Source of the DNA: Simmondsia chinensis
Lineage: Eukaryota; Streptophyta; Magnoliopsida; Caryophyllales; Simmondsiaceae
Length of the DNA: 64,000 nucleotides
Assembly (NCBI GenBank): GCA_018398585.1
Contig: JAGTTD010000001.1
Span: 29,333,438-29,397,437 of the forward strand
Direction of reading: 5' to 3'
Both the position numbers and the translations under genes were made by a program. Under the pieces are notes generated by a model, which made no database searches, was not told the origin of the DNA, and saw only the letters and a list, made by a program, of their open reading frames with translations. Every line of letters begins with the position of its first letter. Position 1 is the stretch's first letter. Positions 23,682 to 35,197 of the stretch are shown piece by piece.

Positions 23682-25262
23682 TGATATGGTTTTAATGAAT
23701 ATGCAAAATCATGTACTTACAAGTGTACGAGCAACTCGGAGCTGTGATACGCATATGGGTGTTGTATCTACATGGAACCAGTATAAAGTTAGATTCAATA
23801 ATTATCGAGTTGTTAAAAATCGGGTTTTTGTTTGAAACGTGGGTGGTTTACTAAATGAACGAAGTTGAAAACTAAATTAAATTGGGTATCAATCAAGGAT
23901 AATCTAGGGTATGAATTCATGTTAGCTTAAGCCGGATACTTTCATTATGTTTCATGACAATAATGACCTTAAAGGTTTAGGTTACAAGCTTTAAACCTAT
24001 ATTAACATTAAATAAGGGTTTAGGATAATGAACTAGTCTAAGGGCATAAACCATCATATCACTCTAACTATGGTATGGATTATCTCAACAACAGTATTAA
24101 ATTCCTTTATCTCACTTAATTACATGTTTAACCTAGATTAATACTTAAGTTAGGCTTACGGTTAGGAATTAGTCTAAGGACATAACCCATCTAATCACTC
24201 TAGGTGTAGCATGGATTATTTTAATATCACTAAAAAATTCATTTGTTACTCCTAATTTAGTATTAATTTGTATAAAGATAGTGTTCATGGTTGGGTACAA
24301 CCTCAATCCTGATCACTTATAAAGTTCCTATTATACTATGGTCTAGGCTAAAAGTAGAAGACTAATTGCAAATATGTTAGAAATTTAGCCATGGCTACAA
24401 GCACTGGAATAGAAAATCAAACACAATAAAGAATTCCCATAGGGGTGTGAAAATAGTGTAACACAAGCCATTGTCATAAAATAAAATACAAATCTAAGAA
24501 CCAGATGACTACCCATCCTTCACCCTTGGACTCCCTTCATAGTAGTTTTATACATCACTGAATCAAAAGATAAAAGTGAAGAAAAACTTATAGATTGAAG
24601 ACTCCCTTGATCGATGTTGACATGAATCTCGCTTTAATCCCAATACTCTGACCACTTGCGCTTCGGCTTGTGGCTCGGGAAAGCAAGAGAAGAGAATATA
24701 GAGAAACGTACCAAAAATAGGTCCCCTCCCCTTTTTATAGGTAGGGCGTGCCCTACAGCACGCTATGGTTGTCCTCCGATTGATTAGCCGTCATTTAACA
24801 ATTTGTGCAGTTAATTTAAATGCACATAACGTTTGATTCTTAAGGAGTAACAAGCCAAATTATATATCAAATCGAAGTTGTCGAAAAGATCTATGTGTTA
24901 CCAGTGGTGGCTTCAATGGAATTGCATATTACTGGGTCACAAATACTTTTCCTTTGACCTTTGGCTCCTTTCAAGCTTGAAGGATTGCCAAAATGCAAGG
25001 TCTATCTATCCGCACGGCCAATCAAGGACTTTTTTCAGTCGAATCTCTACCTGAAGGGTACATATTTTCCACATATGGTTGGATTTCTCAACTTAATCTC
25101 CAAATTTGTCCATTTGAGCCCGTTTTCCACCATTTTTTAAGATATCCTTCCTTCGACGCATTCTAACCATAAATACCCATAAATTATGCAATATCACACA
25201 TGTAATAGCTGAAAAAAATTGTATGAATGTATTATAAAACATGTAAACTATGAGGCACATCA
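23682..25262 (-). repeat. 5' LTR of element B
   Basis: 1,581 bp, homologous to 7699-10047 without the solo LTR. Followed on its right by the TSD copy CTTAC. Confidence 0.88.
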
Positions 25263-25429
25263 CTTACATACTCGTATTTGGTGAGACTTAAAATTGTGAC
25301 CCTTTTTCGATCAAAAGAAATTGTGCTTTTTTTTTTTTTTTTTTTTGCCATTTGGGAATCACTTGTTTAGCTCTAGATGAAACTAGACTTTTATCCTTGT
25401 GGTTCTTTGTTGATATAATAATAATTTTC

Positions 25430-26750
25430 AAAAAGGTTAAGAAGACCCTAGGATAGTTTCTATATTGGTGCCCTACAACATCTTGATGGAGGATGCGAGT
25501 GAGAAAAATAAACTCATAATTTCCCTATAGGGCATTGAATAAATGCTATGCGATCCCACTTTTGCAAGCCAACAAGCCGTCATATTCGCCCTAGAGGTGC
25601 AAATGGTCTGGTTTGAAGCGGTTTGGAGATAAAACGGGACAAAACCATAAGACTATCTTTTGTCATTATTTGCAAAGCAAACTAAATTGTTTTTTATATT
25701 AAACCGGATCGAACCAAACCGTTATTTACGATTGGTCTAGTCCAATTTATAGTTTCTTCTATGATATTAGAAGAATACATATGAAAGACAATATGAACTT
25801 TATCAAGGGATTAAAAATCAATATTAAAATCACATCAACTGCAAAAAGCATTCCAAAATATTTAGGTATCTTTTTTCCTTCCTAATTTGTAATATGACCA
25901 TATTTATACTATATAAAGACATAATCTAAGAATAAAATTATAGAGAAAATCCATCAGTCATAAAAAGAATTATAATTATTTCACACTTAATTTTAGTGTT
26001 TGAGATTCGACAGAGAAACAAGTAAAGGTTAGCGGTAGTGAGAGAGTGTGAACTACAATTGTGACAGCTTTGTTAACCTAGGCTCCACCTAAGAAGAATT
26101 AACAATTTACCTACTTGCCTTTCAAATGGCAAAAAGTTTCATATATATATATATATATATATGATTATGGTTTAAATGGTTTACTATTTAGGTCCAATTT
26201 AAATTAGATTTAAACCATAAACTGTATTTCAAAATATTGCAAGGCCAAACTGCTTTTTTTAAACTGTAAACCAAACTAAACTTTAAATTATGGTTTGGCT
26301 CAGTTTGGATTATGGTTTTAACCATATTTGTAGCCCCCATAGATTCGCCTCCGATATACATGACTGATCCTAATTAAATCACATGTACTAGCTATTCCTT
26401 GGAAAACTCGGAGGGTATTCTGGATTGTCCATGCACTTTGACCCTCATATCTTCCACCATTACATTATTAGATTCAAAGCAAACATTCTTAATTCTAATT
26501 GAAGCCACTTTTAGAATTCAATTGGTGGTAGCTCAAGCTTTGTTTGAGAGGATAAGGGCATTTTCCATCTGCACCGACCCTGCAGTAATAAAGTTTTCAT
26601 TCCAATCTCTAAGGATATAGCTAGCTACCAAGTTATTCTTGATCCAATTGATTGGAGGCCTAATTCATTGAATTTGCCTCAAATATTTTTGTCCATTGCT
26701 TCCCATATTGAGAAGAGGGACACCTTGTGGATCAATTATATTCCTATTCG
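25430..26750 (-). pseudogene. LINE-type RNase H domain remnant, split by a hAT-like element
   Basis: On the minus strand, 26350-26680 reads RPPINWIKNNLVASYILRDW, then KVASIRIKNVCFESNNVMVED and SRIPSEF. This resembles the C-terminal RNase H (RVT_3) domain of plant LINEs (W-x-x-P-x-x-W-x-K-x-N, VLRD, ES[DN]). After the inserted hAT-like element the frame goes on at about 25560-25590 with YDGLLACKSG, where the family usually has an AD-x-LA-x-x-G motif. Stops and missing acidic residues make it a fossil. The assignment is by eye and moderate. Confidence 0.42.
25591..26341. mobile_element. hAT-like non-autonomous element
   Basis: About 750 bp with imperfect terminal inverted repeats, CTAGAGGTGCAAATGG left and (inverted) TATGGGGGCTACAAATATGG right. 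It is flanked by an 8-bp TSD, tATTCGCC at 25583-25590 and gATTCGCC at 26342-26349 (7 of 8 identical). Subterminal GGTTTGGTTT-like and AAACCAAAC-like motifs occur on both sides. It contains an (AT)n run at 26142-26162 and no transposase. An 8-bp TSD and TAGRGG-type ends fit the hAT superfamily. Confidence 0.68.
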
Positions 26751-26821
26751 TCCACTCTATCTTATCCATCTTTGGTTGGTGCAATAATGATTGGCTTGAA
26801 TAACCTTTATTGGCTAGGCAC

Positions 26822-26928
26822 ATCCCCACTTTATTGGCCAATTTGGGTCCAAGTGCTTAAGAAATTAACAGCTGATGCTAATTTATTTCTTAAGCACTTG
26901 AACCCAAATTGGCCAATAAAGTGGGGAT
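26822..26928. repeat. Near-perfect 44-bp inverted repeat (hairpin)
   Basis: The arms 26822-26865 and 26885-26928 are reverse complements with one mismatch, separated by a 19-nt loop. Each arm contains TTGGCCAATTTGGG or its complement. A transcript of either strand would fold into a 44-bp stem, the size range of a young plant miRNA or siRNA precursor. I recognise no known mature miRNA in it, and no terminal element features flank it. Confidence 0.9.
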
Positions 26929-27378
26929 ATTTTATTCACTCAATCAAGGTTTTCATTTTTTTCTGCTTTGTATGATTGTTATACTACCAAAAGTTAAAAC
27001 ATGAATACTTTTATCTATCAAATTGGATTTTCGTTTGATCACATAAAAATGCTATAATCCTTCTACGTTAAAAATCATGGAAACAACTCCCATTTGATTC
27101 AGATGGAAAACAATATGATCATTTGACCTAGGCTATTGGAAACCAGAGGTGCTTTGATTTTGTTCAAGATCCTTGTCCCATATAGAAAATTTGAAGCCGG
27201 AAAAGTCTCTCTATATACCCTATTATTTGTTCACATGGTAAAGACTCGTTGGCATGGAGTGGGTCTTGAGGGCCACAAGGCCACACCCATGCCACGCTGA
27301 GTTGGCCAATGCATTTAGTGGGGCAGACTTTTTTTGACCCATGGCTTTCATTTTTAGTCTAGCCTTTTTTCTTTATAG
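26929..27378. other. Intergenic, nothing recognised
   Basis: No gene or repeat that I can support. Confidence 0.5.
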
Positions 27379-27960
27379 TTGTTGCAACTAAATTGGAAGT
27401 GTGGAAAAATTCATGCCCGATACTCCGAGTTTGAACTCGAGGGGTTCTAGCTTTAGCTTGAGCTTGAGCTATGAACCGTTAGCTTAAAAACCGTTCACTC
27501 CTTTCATATCCTTTGCTTTCTATCATAGAGATGGACTCTTCGCTCCCCCATATCCGGCCATTGCTTCCATGTTCAGGCCAAGTTTTGCATCATTTCATTA
27601 AATGATTAGATCCTTAACAGGTGAACCGTTACCTATAAATTGGCTGCTTTTGGAGATTGATAGACATGTTGAGAAATACAGAAAATACTCTCCCTTATCT
27701 TCTCTTCTATCATACTATCTTTCTTGAGGGTATTATTCCTTCTCCATTTCTTAGCACATTAAGGCATACTCTAGTCCATCTCTTTGAAGTACACTATATC
27801 GGTCAGTGTTGTGTTAACCTCAAAGTCAAAGTGACACTATTGTACCGGTGTAGCGGTATAAACGATTTAACACTAGCGGTGAACTCTATGGGCACAGTAA
27901 TTCTTCGGTTTGACCTTTCCTCTCTACTTTTTTTTTTTCAGATGTTGCTTAATTAGTTTT
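27379..27960 (+). repeat. Probable solo LTR or LTR fragment
   Basis: The stretch opens TGTTGCAACTAAATTGG and, at 27780-27910, shares a pattern with the solo LTR at 7935-8564: GTGTTAACCT, then ACCGGTGTAGCGGTATAAAC, then GGTGAACTCTATGGGCAC (compare GGGGTATAAACAACTTTAGG and GTGAACTCCACGGCAC there). The end is overrun by element F at 27961. A CTATAAATTGG TATA-like box lies near 27635. No TSD found. Confidence 0.42.
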
Positions 27961-28451
27961 TGATGCAATTCAGCCCGAATTAAAGAGCCCAAACCAAATT
28001 CATGGTCCAGGCCCAAGGCAAAGAGCAACCCAATGACAGTAATGGGCCTAATTCATTGTGTCCTACGTATCCCTGAAGCCCAATTCGTCTATTGACAACC
28101 CAAATTAAATCTGGCGCAATTGTTGGGCGCGAAATTGATTTTTTTAAGCACTTACAGCAATTCTAAACAGAGTTAATTTATGATTTGAAATTAGATTAGG
28201 AATTAAATTGAATTATAATTCTAATAGGTTTATTTTAGTTTGGAGTCTATTTAAAGATCCCTTAGTTTCCATGTTTTAGGCAGCTTTTATTCGGATGATT
28301 TACGTAGTTATTTTAGTTTTTCTCTCTTGTTCTTTGTTAAGAACTTGATTGTTAATTTTCCGCTTGTTTTTATTAGCTTTAGCAATAAAATTTAGGGAAG
28401 GCTGTTGAATCCTTCCCTCCCCTCTTCTAATAAAATTGGCGATTCACATCA
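27961..28451 (+). repeat. 5' LTR of element F
   Basis: 491 bp, partner of 33462-33949; primer site at 28453-28465. Confidence 0.88.
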
Positions 28452-31367
28452 GTTGGTATCAGAGCACAGGACGTTTCCGTCCAAGGCTCCCAGAAGATCG
28501 AGGCTAGCTCCTAGAGGAGACGACTCTGATGGCAACTGTGCTCGCCAAAATGAGAGAAGGCACGAATAGATAGAAGCAAGATTCCAGCTAATCGAGATGA
28601 TGATAGAGAGGATGTCCACAGAGCTTCGTCAGATATCTCGAACTCATAACCCCCAAGGTGAGGGTGACAAGGCAGGTACAGAGGCAAGTTGATGAAGTTG
28701 GTGCTCAGGGGCGAAACTACAAATGGGAGGCAAACTTGAGATATATTCGAATACACTAATGATAGACGGTGGGAATCAAGACTCCGAATTGACATCCCCA
28801 AATTCCAAGGTGCTAGAAAACCTGAGGAGTTCATTGATTGGGTCGCAGTCATTGTAAAAGTCCTAGACTTGAATGAAGTTCCCGAACATAAGCAGGTTTC
28901 TCTTATAGCAACAAGATTGAGAGAAAAGCTGCTGCATAGTGGCAACAGCTAAAGTACTCACGATTGAGACAGGGTAAGCAAAAGATCAAGACATGGGAAA
29001 AGATGAAGACACATATGAAAAGTGCCTTCTTACCCCACAACTATACCAGACTCTTGTACCAAAGGTTCCAAAACTTGCATCAGGGATCGCGCTCCTTAGA
29101 AGAGTGCACCACAGAGTTCTTTGCTTTAGTGGCAAGGAACGACCTGGCAGAATCAGAGATACATAAGGCGGACATGTATATCAGTGGGTTAAGGGAATCT
29201 ATTCAAGAGGTGTTAAATATTATTGATAGCTTCTCAATCTCCAAGGCTAATCAAAGAGTCTTACATGTTGAAAAGAACCAGAAAAGGCACCAAACGAGTG
29301 GGCCTTGGGGTGGACCAACTGGTGGTCGAGATTTAAACCAAGGAAGACCCCGTGCCAGCAATGAAGTACAAGGTAGGCAAGCAGACTGGTGGGACAAGTT
29401 CTAGCTCTCTAAGTAATCAGGGGTAGGCTAGTAGCTCATGGATCCATTGCTTCAAGTGTGATGAGTTGGGACATCATCTCTCCAAGTGCCGTGAAGGAAA
29501 AAAATATGGCAAAGAGTTATTTATTGAAGGTACTAATGGTGAGGAAGATAAGACAGTTGGAGAAGAGCTTCATGTGAAGGGCGTGCCAACTGACGAAGTA
29601 GAGGTTGCCGGAGATGAAGGGCACCTCCTAGTCGTTAGGCGAGCTTTTTATGCTCCGAAAGAAGAAGATGGAGACAAGTGGATCAGAAATAACATTTTTC
29701 AGACGACCTGTACCATAGGCAAAAAGGTTTTCCGCCTAGTCATTGACTCGATCAGGAAATTGTGAAAACATCATTTTAGAAGAAGTGGTTAGGAAATTAA
29801 GGTTGAAACAGAAGAGCACCCAAATCCATACAAGCTTTCTTGATTGAAGAAAGGAAATCAGGTAACTATGTCAAAATGTTGCCTAGTAAACTTCTCAATT
29901 GGGGAAAAATATCGAGATGGCGTTTGGTGTGATATCATGAACATGGATGCATGTCACTTGTTTCCTGGGCGTCCATGGCAATTTGATAGGTGCGCCACTC
30001 ACAATGGATGACAAAACACTTACTGCTTCATATTCAGTGGAACAAAGATCATGCTATTACCAAAGAAAGGATGAGGTGCCTGGTCCAACACCAGGTGAAG
30101 AAGCAGTATTACAGATCCAAGTGAAGTTTGCCAAAGAAGTTGAAGACATGAAGGTCGTTTGCGTATTATAGAACATCAGGTTGATCAAGGAGAAATGACA
30201 CCTCAACTAAAGGCATTACTAGAGGAGTTCGATGATGTCTTTCCAGAGGAGTTACCTAACACCTTGTTGCCATTAAGAGATATACAACACTGCATAGTCC
30301 TAATGCCAGGTGCCTCCTTACTGAGTAGGCCACACTATTGGCTGAGCCTAGCTGAGCACGAGGAGCTCAGAGGACAAGTAGAAGAGCTACTCACCTAGGG
30401 CTTTATCCAAGAGAGTTTGAGTTCCTATGTAGTGCTGGCGTTGTTAACAACTAAGAAGAACGGGACTTCGCAAATGTGTGCGGATAGCCGAGCCATAAAC
30501 AAGATCTTTGTTTGTTATCAATTCTCGATACCAAGATTATATGACTTATGGATCGTTTAAGTAATTCCAAGGTGTTTAATAAGTCGAATCTAAAGAGTGG
30601 GTACCATCAGATTCGTATCACACTAGGGGATGAGTGGAAGACAACATTCAAGACTCGAGAGGGTCTACATGAGTGGTTGGTCATGCCATTTCGACTATCC
30701 AATGCGTCTAGTACCTTCAAGCATTTCATGAATCAAGTATTACGCCCTTACATTGGGAAATTTATGGTAGTTTACTTTGATGACATGCTAGTGTATAGTG
30801 GCGACAAGGAGGAGCATTTGATGCACCTTAGGGCAGTAGTAGGGACCTTAAGAGAGGAACACCTGTTTGCAGCATTGAAAAAGTGTGCCTTTATGACCGC
30901 CCGAGTAACCTTCCTTGGGTTGGTCATATCCAAGGAAGGAATTGTAGCAGATGAGAGCAAAGTAGAAGCTATTCAAGACTGGCCTACGCCAAACACTCTG
31001 ACAGAAGTTCGTAGTTTTCATGGTCCAGGTTCATTCTACAGAAGATCTATCTTAGAGTTTAGCACCATCATGGCACCCATCACAGATTGTATGAAAGGTG
31101 GGAGCTTTAAATGGACACCTGAGGTATCTGCAGGCTTTGAAGAAATCCAGTGAAGGTTATCTATAGCTCTGGTTCTTGCCATAGCACACTTTCATAAGAT
31201 GTTTCAGCTACGTACTGATGCATCTAAAGTAGGAATTGGCTCTATCCTTAGTCAGGAGGGCAGACCAGTTGCGTACTTCAGCGAGAAGCTCAATGGGAGC
31301 AAATTGAAGTACTCTGCCTATGATTTAGAGTTCTATGTAGTTTTTCGAGCAATGATGCATTGGAAGT

Positions 31368-31461
31368 CCTATCTTCCTAATAGGGAGTTTATCCTATATT
31401 TGGATAATATGACGCCTATCTTCCTAATAGGGAGTTTATCCTATATTTGGATAATATGACG
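31368..31461 (+). repeat. 47-bp exact tandem duplication in element F RNase H
   Basis: The unit 31368-31414 is repeated without change at 31415-31461. Since 47 is not a multiple of 3, it shifts the reading frame of the RNase H domain. Confidence 0.93.
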
Positions 31462-32378
31462 CTAACGTATATTAATAGTCTGGACATTCTGAAAGGCATG
31501 CCAAATGGGCAAGATATATCCAGCTTTTTCATTTCGTCCTTAAGCATAAATCAGGCGCCATGAATAAGATGGCAGATGCATTGAGTAGGAGGTCAATGAT
31601 CTTGAGACCCTGGCAGAGCAATACAAAAATGATTCCGTCTTTAGTGAAGTTTGGCATGAAACATTAAAATGCACAGCCCCAGCCTATTCGATCTATGAGG
31701 GATTTCTCTTCAAAGGTAATCAGCTGTGCATCCCGACATCCAGCTTAAGATTGAAGATTATCTAAGAGAAACAGAACAAAAAGCACATGGGCCAGGAGTA
31801 CATACTATTGGCCAGGCATGAGAAAAGAGATCTATTGGTTCGTTAACAGATGTCGGATTTGTCAAATTTCTAAGGGTGGTGCCAACAATGCAGGTCCTTA
31901 TCTACCACTTCCAATCCCCAACCAACCTTGGATGGATATGAGTATGAGCTTCATACTTGAACTACCAAAAACTTCAAGGGCAGTTGATTTAATATTTGTG
32001 GTCGTATACAGATTCTCTAAGATGGCGCATTTCATAACTTGTAAGAAGACCGTTGATGCTGTCTACGTGGCTCAGTTGTAATTTCATGAGGTTTACCTAC
32101 TACATGGGCTATCCACAAACATTGTATCTGATAGAGATGTATGATTCATGAACCACTTCAACAGAAGTTTATTGAAGATGGCCAATACTTCGCTAGACTT
32201 TAGCACTGTTCATCACCTACAGATAGATAAACAAACTGGTGTAACTAATAGGGCCTTGGGAAACATATTGAGGTGCTTAGTAGCAGAGAATACAAAGGGT
32301 TGGGATAAAAAACTATATCAAGGAGAATTTGCCTACAACAATTCAATGAATAGAAGTACTAGGTTTCCTTCGTTCCTC

Positions 32379-33030
32379 TTTTTTTTTTTGATAAGTCAGT
32401 TGTATATATCAAAAAGAATTGTACATGAGTACAAGGGGCATACCCCAAGACACGGCCGAAGCTTACGATGCAATCCAAACGAAAAGGAAGCAAAACACAC
32501 AAAGAAAAACAAAAAGAAAATACAATGGAACATCAAAGTACAAGCCTGTAAACAAAGGAAAAACAATGTGCAAATAAACAACAAAGAAAATCCTAAAAAC
32601 CCGAAAAAAGAAGGAGTGCACTCGTGCCCAGTCTTGGAAGAGAAACGAGATGCTAGAACTGCTTCTTCGAAACCTTTCAAGCGTCTTCATACTCAACATA
32701 GGATGGTCAACCCGTGACAACTCACAACAAGCCCTTAAACAGGCCATGTGGCCAAATTCGCAGACAAGCGAAAAAAAGATGGGAAATGGATGGAACTTGT
32801 AGCCCATTTCGTGGCCCAGCAGGTGAAGAGCAGTCCAAGTGGAAATAGACGGAGTCAGCCCGCTTCAAAGCGATCTCCATCATCAGCCCGACGATTGGTC
32901 CGCGGTCCAACTTTAACTTGACCCAGTATCCAACACCCACCCGAACCATCAAAGCTTCATCAGACGAACTGAATCTGCTAGGCCCAAGCAAGAATTTATG
33001 GCTATGTCCATCATCAGCTTGCTTGCTGCG
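32379..33030 (-). mobile_element. 5'-truncated LINE (L1-type) 3' end
   Basis: A poly-T run at 32379-32389, i.e. a poly(A) tail on the minus strand, is preceded on that strand by CTTGTACTCATGTACAATTC and GATATATACAACTGACTTATC, a pattern typical of plant L1 3' ends (GTAC-x-TTGGGG-like and TTTTGATATATA). It splits the integrase frame of F. The right boundary is set near 33030 from where integrase resumes. Possible TSD: CGTTCCTC (32371-32378) and CGTTCGTC near 33029-33036, one difference. Confidence 0.6.
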
Positions 33031-33461
33031 TTCGTCGTTGTTTATGGCTACGTCCCTCGTACACTGTTGGACTTCACACCAGCATCAGATCTCTTTCATC
33101 CTCATGGGAAAGCCAAGGAATTTATCACCGATCTTCATAGCATTCATCAGCTTACAAGAGAACGCCTACAACAAGAAAGTGCAAAATATAAAGCGGCAGC
33201 AGACAAATGGTGTAGAGCAGAAGAATTTCAGGTCAGAAATCAAGTTTGGGCCATTCTTACTCGTGAAAGATTTCTAGCTTGGAAATATAACAAATTGACA
33301 GCTTGAAAGACCGGACCACTACGGATGATTGGAAAAGTCAACACAAATGCATATTGCCTACAACTCCCAAGTGGTATGAGGACCACTGATGTTTTCAATG
33401 TTAAATACCTGACACCATATTTTGGCGAGAACAATGACGAGGATAACTTGAATTCGAAGAA

Positions 33462-33949
33462 TGATGCAGTTCAGCCCGAGTTAAAGAGCCAAAACCAAAT
33501 TCATGGTCCAGGCCCAAGCAAAGAGCAGCCCAATAACAGTAATGGGCCTAATTCATTGTGGGCTGCGGATCCTTGAAGCCTAATTTCTCTTTTGACAACC
33601 CAAATTAAATCTGGCGCAATTATTAGGCGCGAAATTGATTTTTTCTGGCACTTACAGCAATTCCAAACAGAGAGTTAATTTATGATTTTAAATTAGATTA
33701 TGAATTAACTAGAATTATAATTCTAATAGGTTTATTTTAGTTTGTGTTCTATTTAAAGATCCCTTAGGTTGCATTGTTTAGGCAAATTTTATTTGGATGA
33801 TTTACATTGTTATTTTAGTTTTTCTCTTTTGTTCTTTTTTAAGAACTCGATTGAATTAATTTTTCCCTTATTTTTGTTAGTTTTGGCAATAAAATTTAGG
33901 GAAGGCTAGCCTTCCCTACCCCTTTCAATAAAATTGGTGATTCACATCA
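33462..33949 (+). repeat. 3' LTR of element F
   Basis: 488 bp, closely similar to 27961-28451. The gag-pol frame runs about 115 bp into it. Confidence 0.88.
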
Positions 33950-35197
33950 ATTTTGCTATTCATTTGTGGTCATTTCATGTTGGTTTGTACATTCTTGACA
34001 TTTCTCTGTTCAAGCTCGAGATTGGTCCTACCAACTGATCTGGCATTTTTGAAGTCTCGAGTTTATTCTTTTTGGTTCGATTGGTAATCTGGAATTTCAT
34101 TTGTCTGTTTTAAAGTTTGAATTTTGATTATCCATTTGCATTGTTTTTCCAAAATAAGCTGAGTGTCCCCTCGCGCCTATTTGGGTAATGGGGCATTGAT
34201 GCTCTTACGAAATTTGACAAATTTTAATTTTTACTATCGAAACTTTCAAGTGTTAGGATATAATTTGGAACTAAAGATTAGAACTTTTAGAAACTTAATT
34301 TAATTAATCAACAAATTTTATTCTTTGCAGTTTTTTCTACCCTATTATTATAACCAGTAACCAAACATTTAAACTAGCATACTGATTTTAAACATAAAAA
34401 TGTTGTAGGAATTGGACTGTGATGCTTCCTCAAATCGAACAGATGTTTAGAATAATAGTTTAGTTCAAGGAAATAACTCTAAATTCCGCTTTTTTTTAGC
34501 TACAATTTTTATTTCCATGCGTTTGTTTTCTTAATCATTCTCTTGCTGGTATTCTTACTTGTACAGCGTGCAATTCTCACCTTTCTATTGTTGTTGGACT
34601 TTTGTGGAATCATCTATTTTCAATACATGTTTGAATAGTGTTCCTAGTATGCAAAGTATGACTTGGGAGGCTTTCTTTTGTCCTGGACCATAACCTCGGA
34701 GGTTGATTGTGCCAATTTTTAGTATCCCAACAAAACGAAAGGATTCGCGTGCCTTAGAATCTCTTATTGACAAAAACTTGCTTTTTCTATTTTAGGAAAT
34801 AGAAAATGAAAGGCCTTTTTATAAATTTTGGAATTTTAGTGAAACTGTATAATGGACTTCAAACATCATCTTTTAATACGTTTCTACATGGATCTTGCCT
34901 TTTCCAGAGCAATTTGTGCTAACATGGGATGTCTAATTAATGATCTTATCCAAGGTCAACTTTATCTTTTAGTTGATGAACGAAAGAGTTGCAGGTGTTA
35001 CCTATTTCATGCTAACTTTTCCATTCTATTTCCTATGCATTATCTTTGTTAAAGGCATGGACATATTCTTTAGTTTCCCGCTTGTCTTGAAGAAAATATC
35101 ATGAAGTCTTAATATGTTTGGATTGCTTCTTGAAGTGTTTAATAACGCTATTCTAAATATTGTTTCTCCTATCGGAAACGTAGGTGGTTGACGCAAA
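33950..35197 (+). other. Upstream region of the glycine-rich protein gene
   Basis: No other gene supported. A TATAAAT motif lies near 34819, and CGTAG|GTGG at 35180-35188 looks like a splice acceptor, so a 5' UTR intron is possible; both are inference. The 3' LTR of element F ends 1.25 kb before the start codon. Confidence 0.35.

Larger units (their letters stand above)
7699..25262 (-). mobile_element. Athila-like Ty3/gypsy retrotransposon B, 17.6 kb, heavily nested
   Basis: The end repeats 7699-10047 and 23682-25262 are homologous along their length once a 630-bp insertion in the left copy is removed. On the minus strand each LTR starts TGATATG or TGATGTG and ends CATATCA. CTTAC flanks both outer ends (7694-7698 and 25263-25267), a perfect 5-bp TSD. 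The minus strand next to the right LTR reads TGGTGCAGTTGCTCGGGAA, a worn Asp-tRNA primer site as in Athila/Tat elements. The polypurine tract TTTGGGTTTGGGGAAG abuts the left LTR. Athila-type gag and protease remnants remain; RT, RNase H and integrase of B are not seen. Confidence 0.9.
28529..33461 (+). pseudogene. Element F gag-pol remnant
   Basis: Gag starts at MATVLAKMREG (28529) and runs through a long frame at 28964-29404. A CX2CX4HX4C knuckle, CFKCDELGHHLSKC, lies at about 29452-29493. Protease: FRLVIDSIRK near 29740, where the usual D-S-G is D-S-I. Linker and RT entry: 30159-30398. RT: 30548-31153, with [11 protein letters not shown] and catalytic YFDDMLVYS near 30775. RNase H: 31199-31459, with TDASKVGIGSILSQ. 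Integrase: zinc/core at 31818-32081 (CRICQISKGGANNAG) and 32148-32380; after the LINE insert it resumes at about 33030-33430 (VVYGYVPRTLLDF, DVFNVKYLTPYFG). No chromodomain is seen. Stops and frameshifts throughout make it inactive. Confidence 0.85.
27961..33949 (+). mobile_element. Ty3/gypsy retrotransposon F
   Basis: Direct repeats 27961-28451 and 33462-33949 both start TGATGCARTTCAGCCCGA and end GATTCACATCA. The 5' LTR is followed by GTTGGTATCAGAGC, a Met-tRNA primer site. The flanking 5-mers are GTTTT and ATTTT, a TSD with one difference. Gag, zinc knuckle, protease, RT, RNase H and integrase follow on the plus strand. A LINE 3' end interrupts the integrase and a 47-bp duplication the RNase H. 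Confidence 0.88.

Noticed and set aside
32396..33277. Several long frames on both strands around the LINE insert
   Set aside because: They are shadows of the LINE 3' end; only the integrase pieces outside it have homology.
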